This document shows, in pieces, positions 6,458-6,503 of a stretch of DNA of 6,503 nt. Below the pieces are notes generated by a model. That model saw nothing but the letters and a program-made list of their open reading frames with translations, did not search any database and was not told where the DNA came from. The stretch's first letter is position 1. Each line of letters begins with the position of its first letter. Where the stretch lies: contig CAZLSB010000235.1 of the NCBI GenBank assembly GCA_964561825.1, positions 1-6,503 on the forward strand, written 5' to 3'. A program made the position numbers and the translations under genes. This DNA is from JADKFD01 sp964561825. GTDB lineage: Bacteria > Pseudomonadota > Gammaproteobacteria > Xanthomonadales > SZUA-5.

Positions 6458-6503
6458 TTAACTTAAGAAAAAGCCCACAAATCACCCAGTTTCCGAGCCA
6501 AAA
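6458..6503. other. AT-richer edge with possible 3' end of an upstream gene
   Basis: Homology of the degraded gene stops at a TAA (6458-6460) directly before WHWAPEL. Beyond it the bases are richer in A/T. In another minus-strand frame, codons reading LARKLGDLWAFS end in TAA at 6463-6465 and could be the last residues of a gene lying outside the window, but fourteen codons are too few to tell. Confidence 0.2.

Noticed and set aside
1..6503. Mobile element, CRISPR array, tRNA/rRNA gene or new defence-type system
   Set aside because: No transposase or integrase, terminal inverted repeats, regularly spaced repeats or RNA-gene-like sequence was seen; all intact genes are known housekeeping or LPS-transport genes.

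Overview
The window looks like chromosomal DNA from a GC-rich gammaproteobacterium, most likely of the Xanthomonadales/Lysobacterales type. This is inferred from three things: the divergent pepA-holC / lptF-lptG arrangement, a remnant of the sulfotransferase type that is often fused to TPR repeats in that order, and a decayed exported-protein gene that resembles proteins I associate with that group. No taxonomic marker (rRNA, tRNA) is present, so the assignment is tentative.

Layout. Bases 1-457 (minus) hold the N-terminal third of thymidine phosphorylase (deoA), cut by the window edge. Bases 458-1005 contain no intact gene. A frameshifted C-terminal remnant of a PAPS-dependent sulfotransferase lies at 566-878, on the same strand as its neighbours. 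Bases 1006-1428 (minus) encode DNA polymerase III subunit chi (holC), and 1436-2905 (minus) encode leucyl aminopeptidase (pepA); the two are 7 nt apart and probably form one operon. A 113-nt divergent intergenic region (2906-3018) separates pepA from lptF (3019-4125, plus) and lptG (4126-5205, plus). These two encode the inner-membrane permease subunits of the LPS export ABC transporter, and the lptG GTG start directly follows the lptF stop. From 5296 to about 6457 (minus) lies a broken gene for an unrecognised, probably exported protein. It can be followed through four reading-frame segments and carries two single-base-type frameshifts, an apparent internal deletion and an in-frame TAG. The last 46 bases (6458-6503) are AT-richer, belong to no identified gene, and may hold the last codons of an upstream minus-strand gene.

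How it fits together. LptF and LptG form the transmembrane core of LptB2FGC, which extracts LPS from the inner membrane and passes it to the periplasmic bridge. PepA and chi are housekeeping proteins that commonly sit divergently next to lptFG in gammaproteobacteria, so this is a conserved block. What departs from the norm is on its two flanks. holC is not followed by valS, its frequent downstream partner, but by the sulfotransferase debris and deoA. lptG is followed by the degraded exported-protein gene. The core is intact and both edges show gene decay. I found no evidence of a new functional system, mobile element, CRISPR array or RNA gene.
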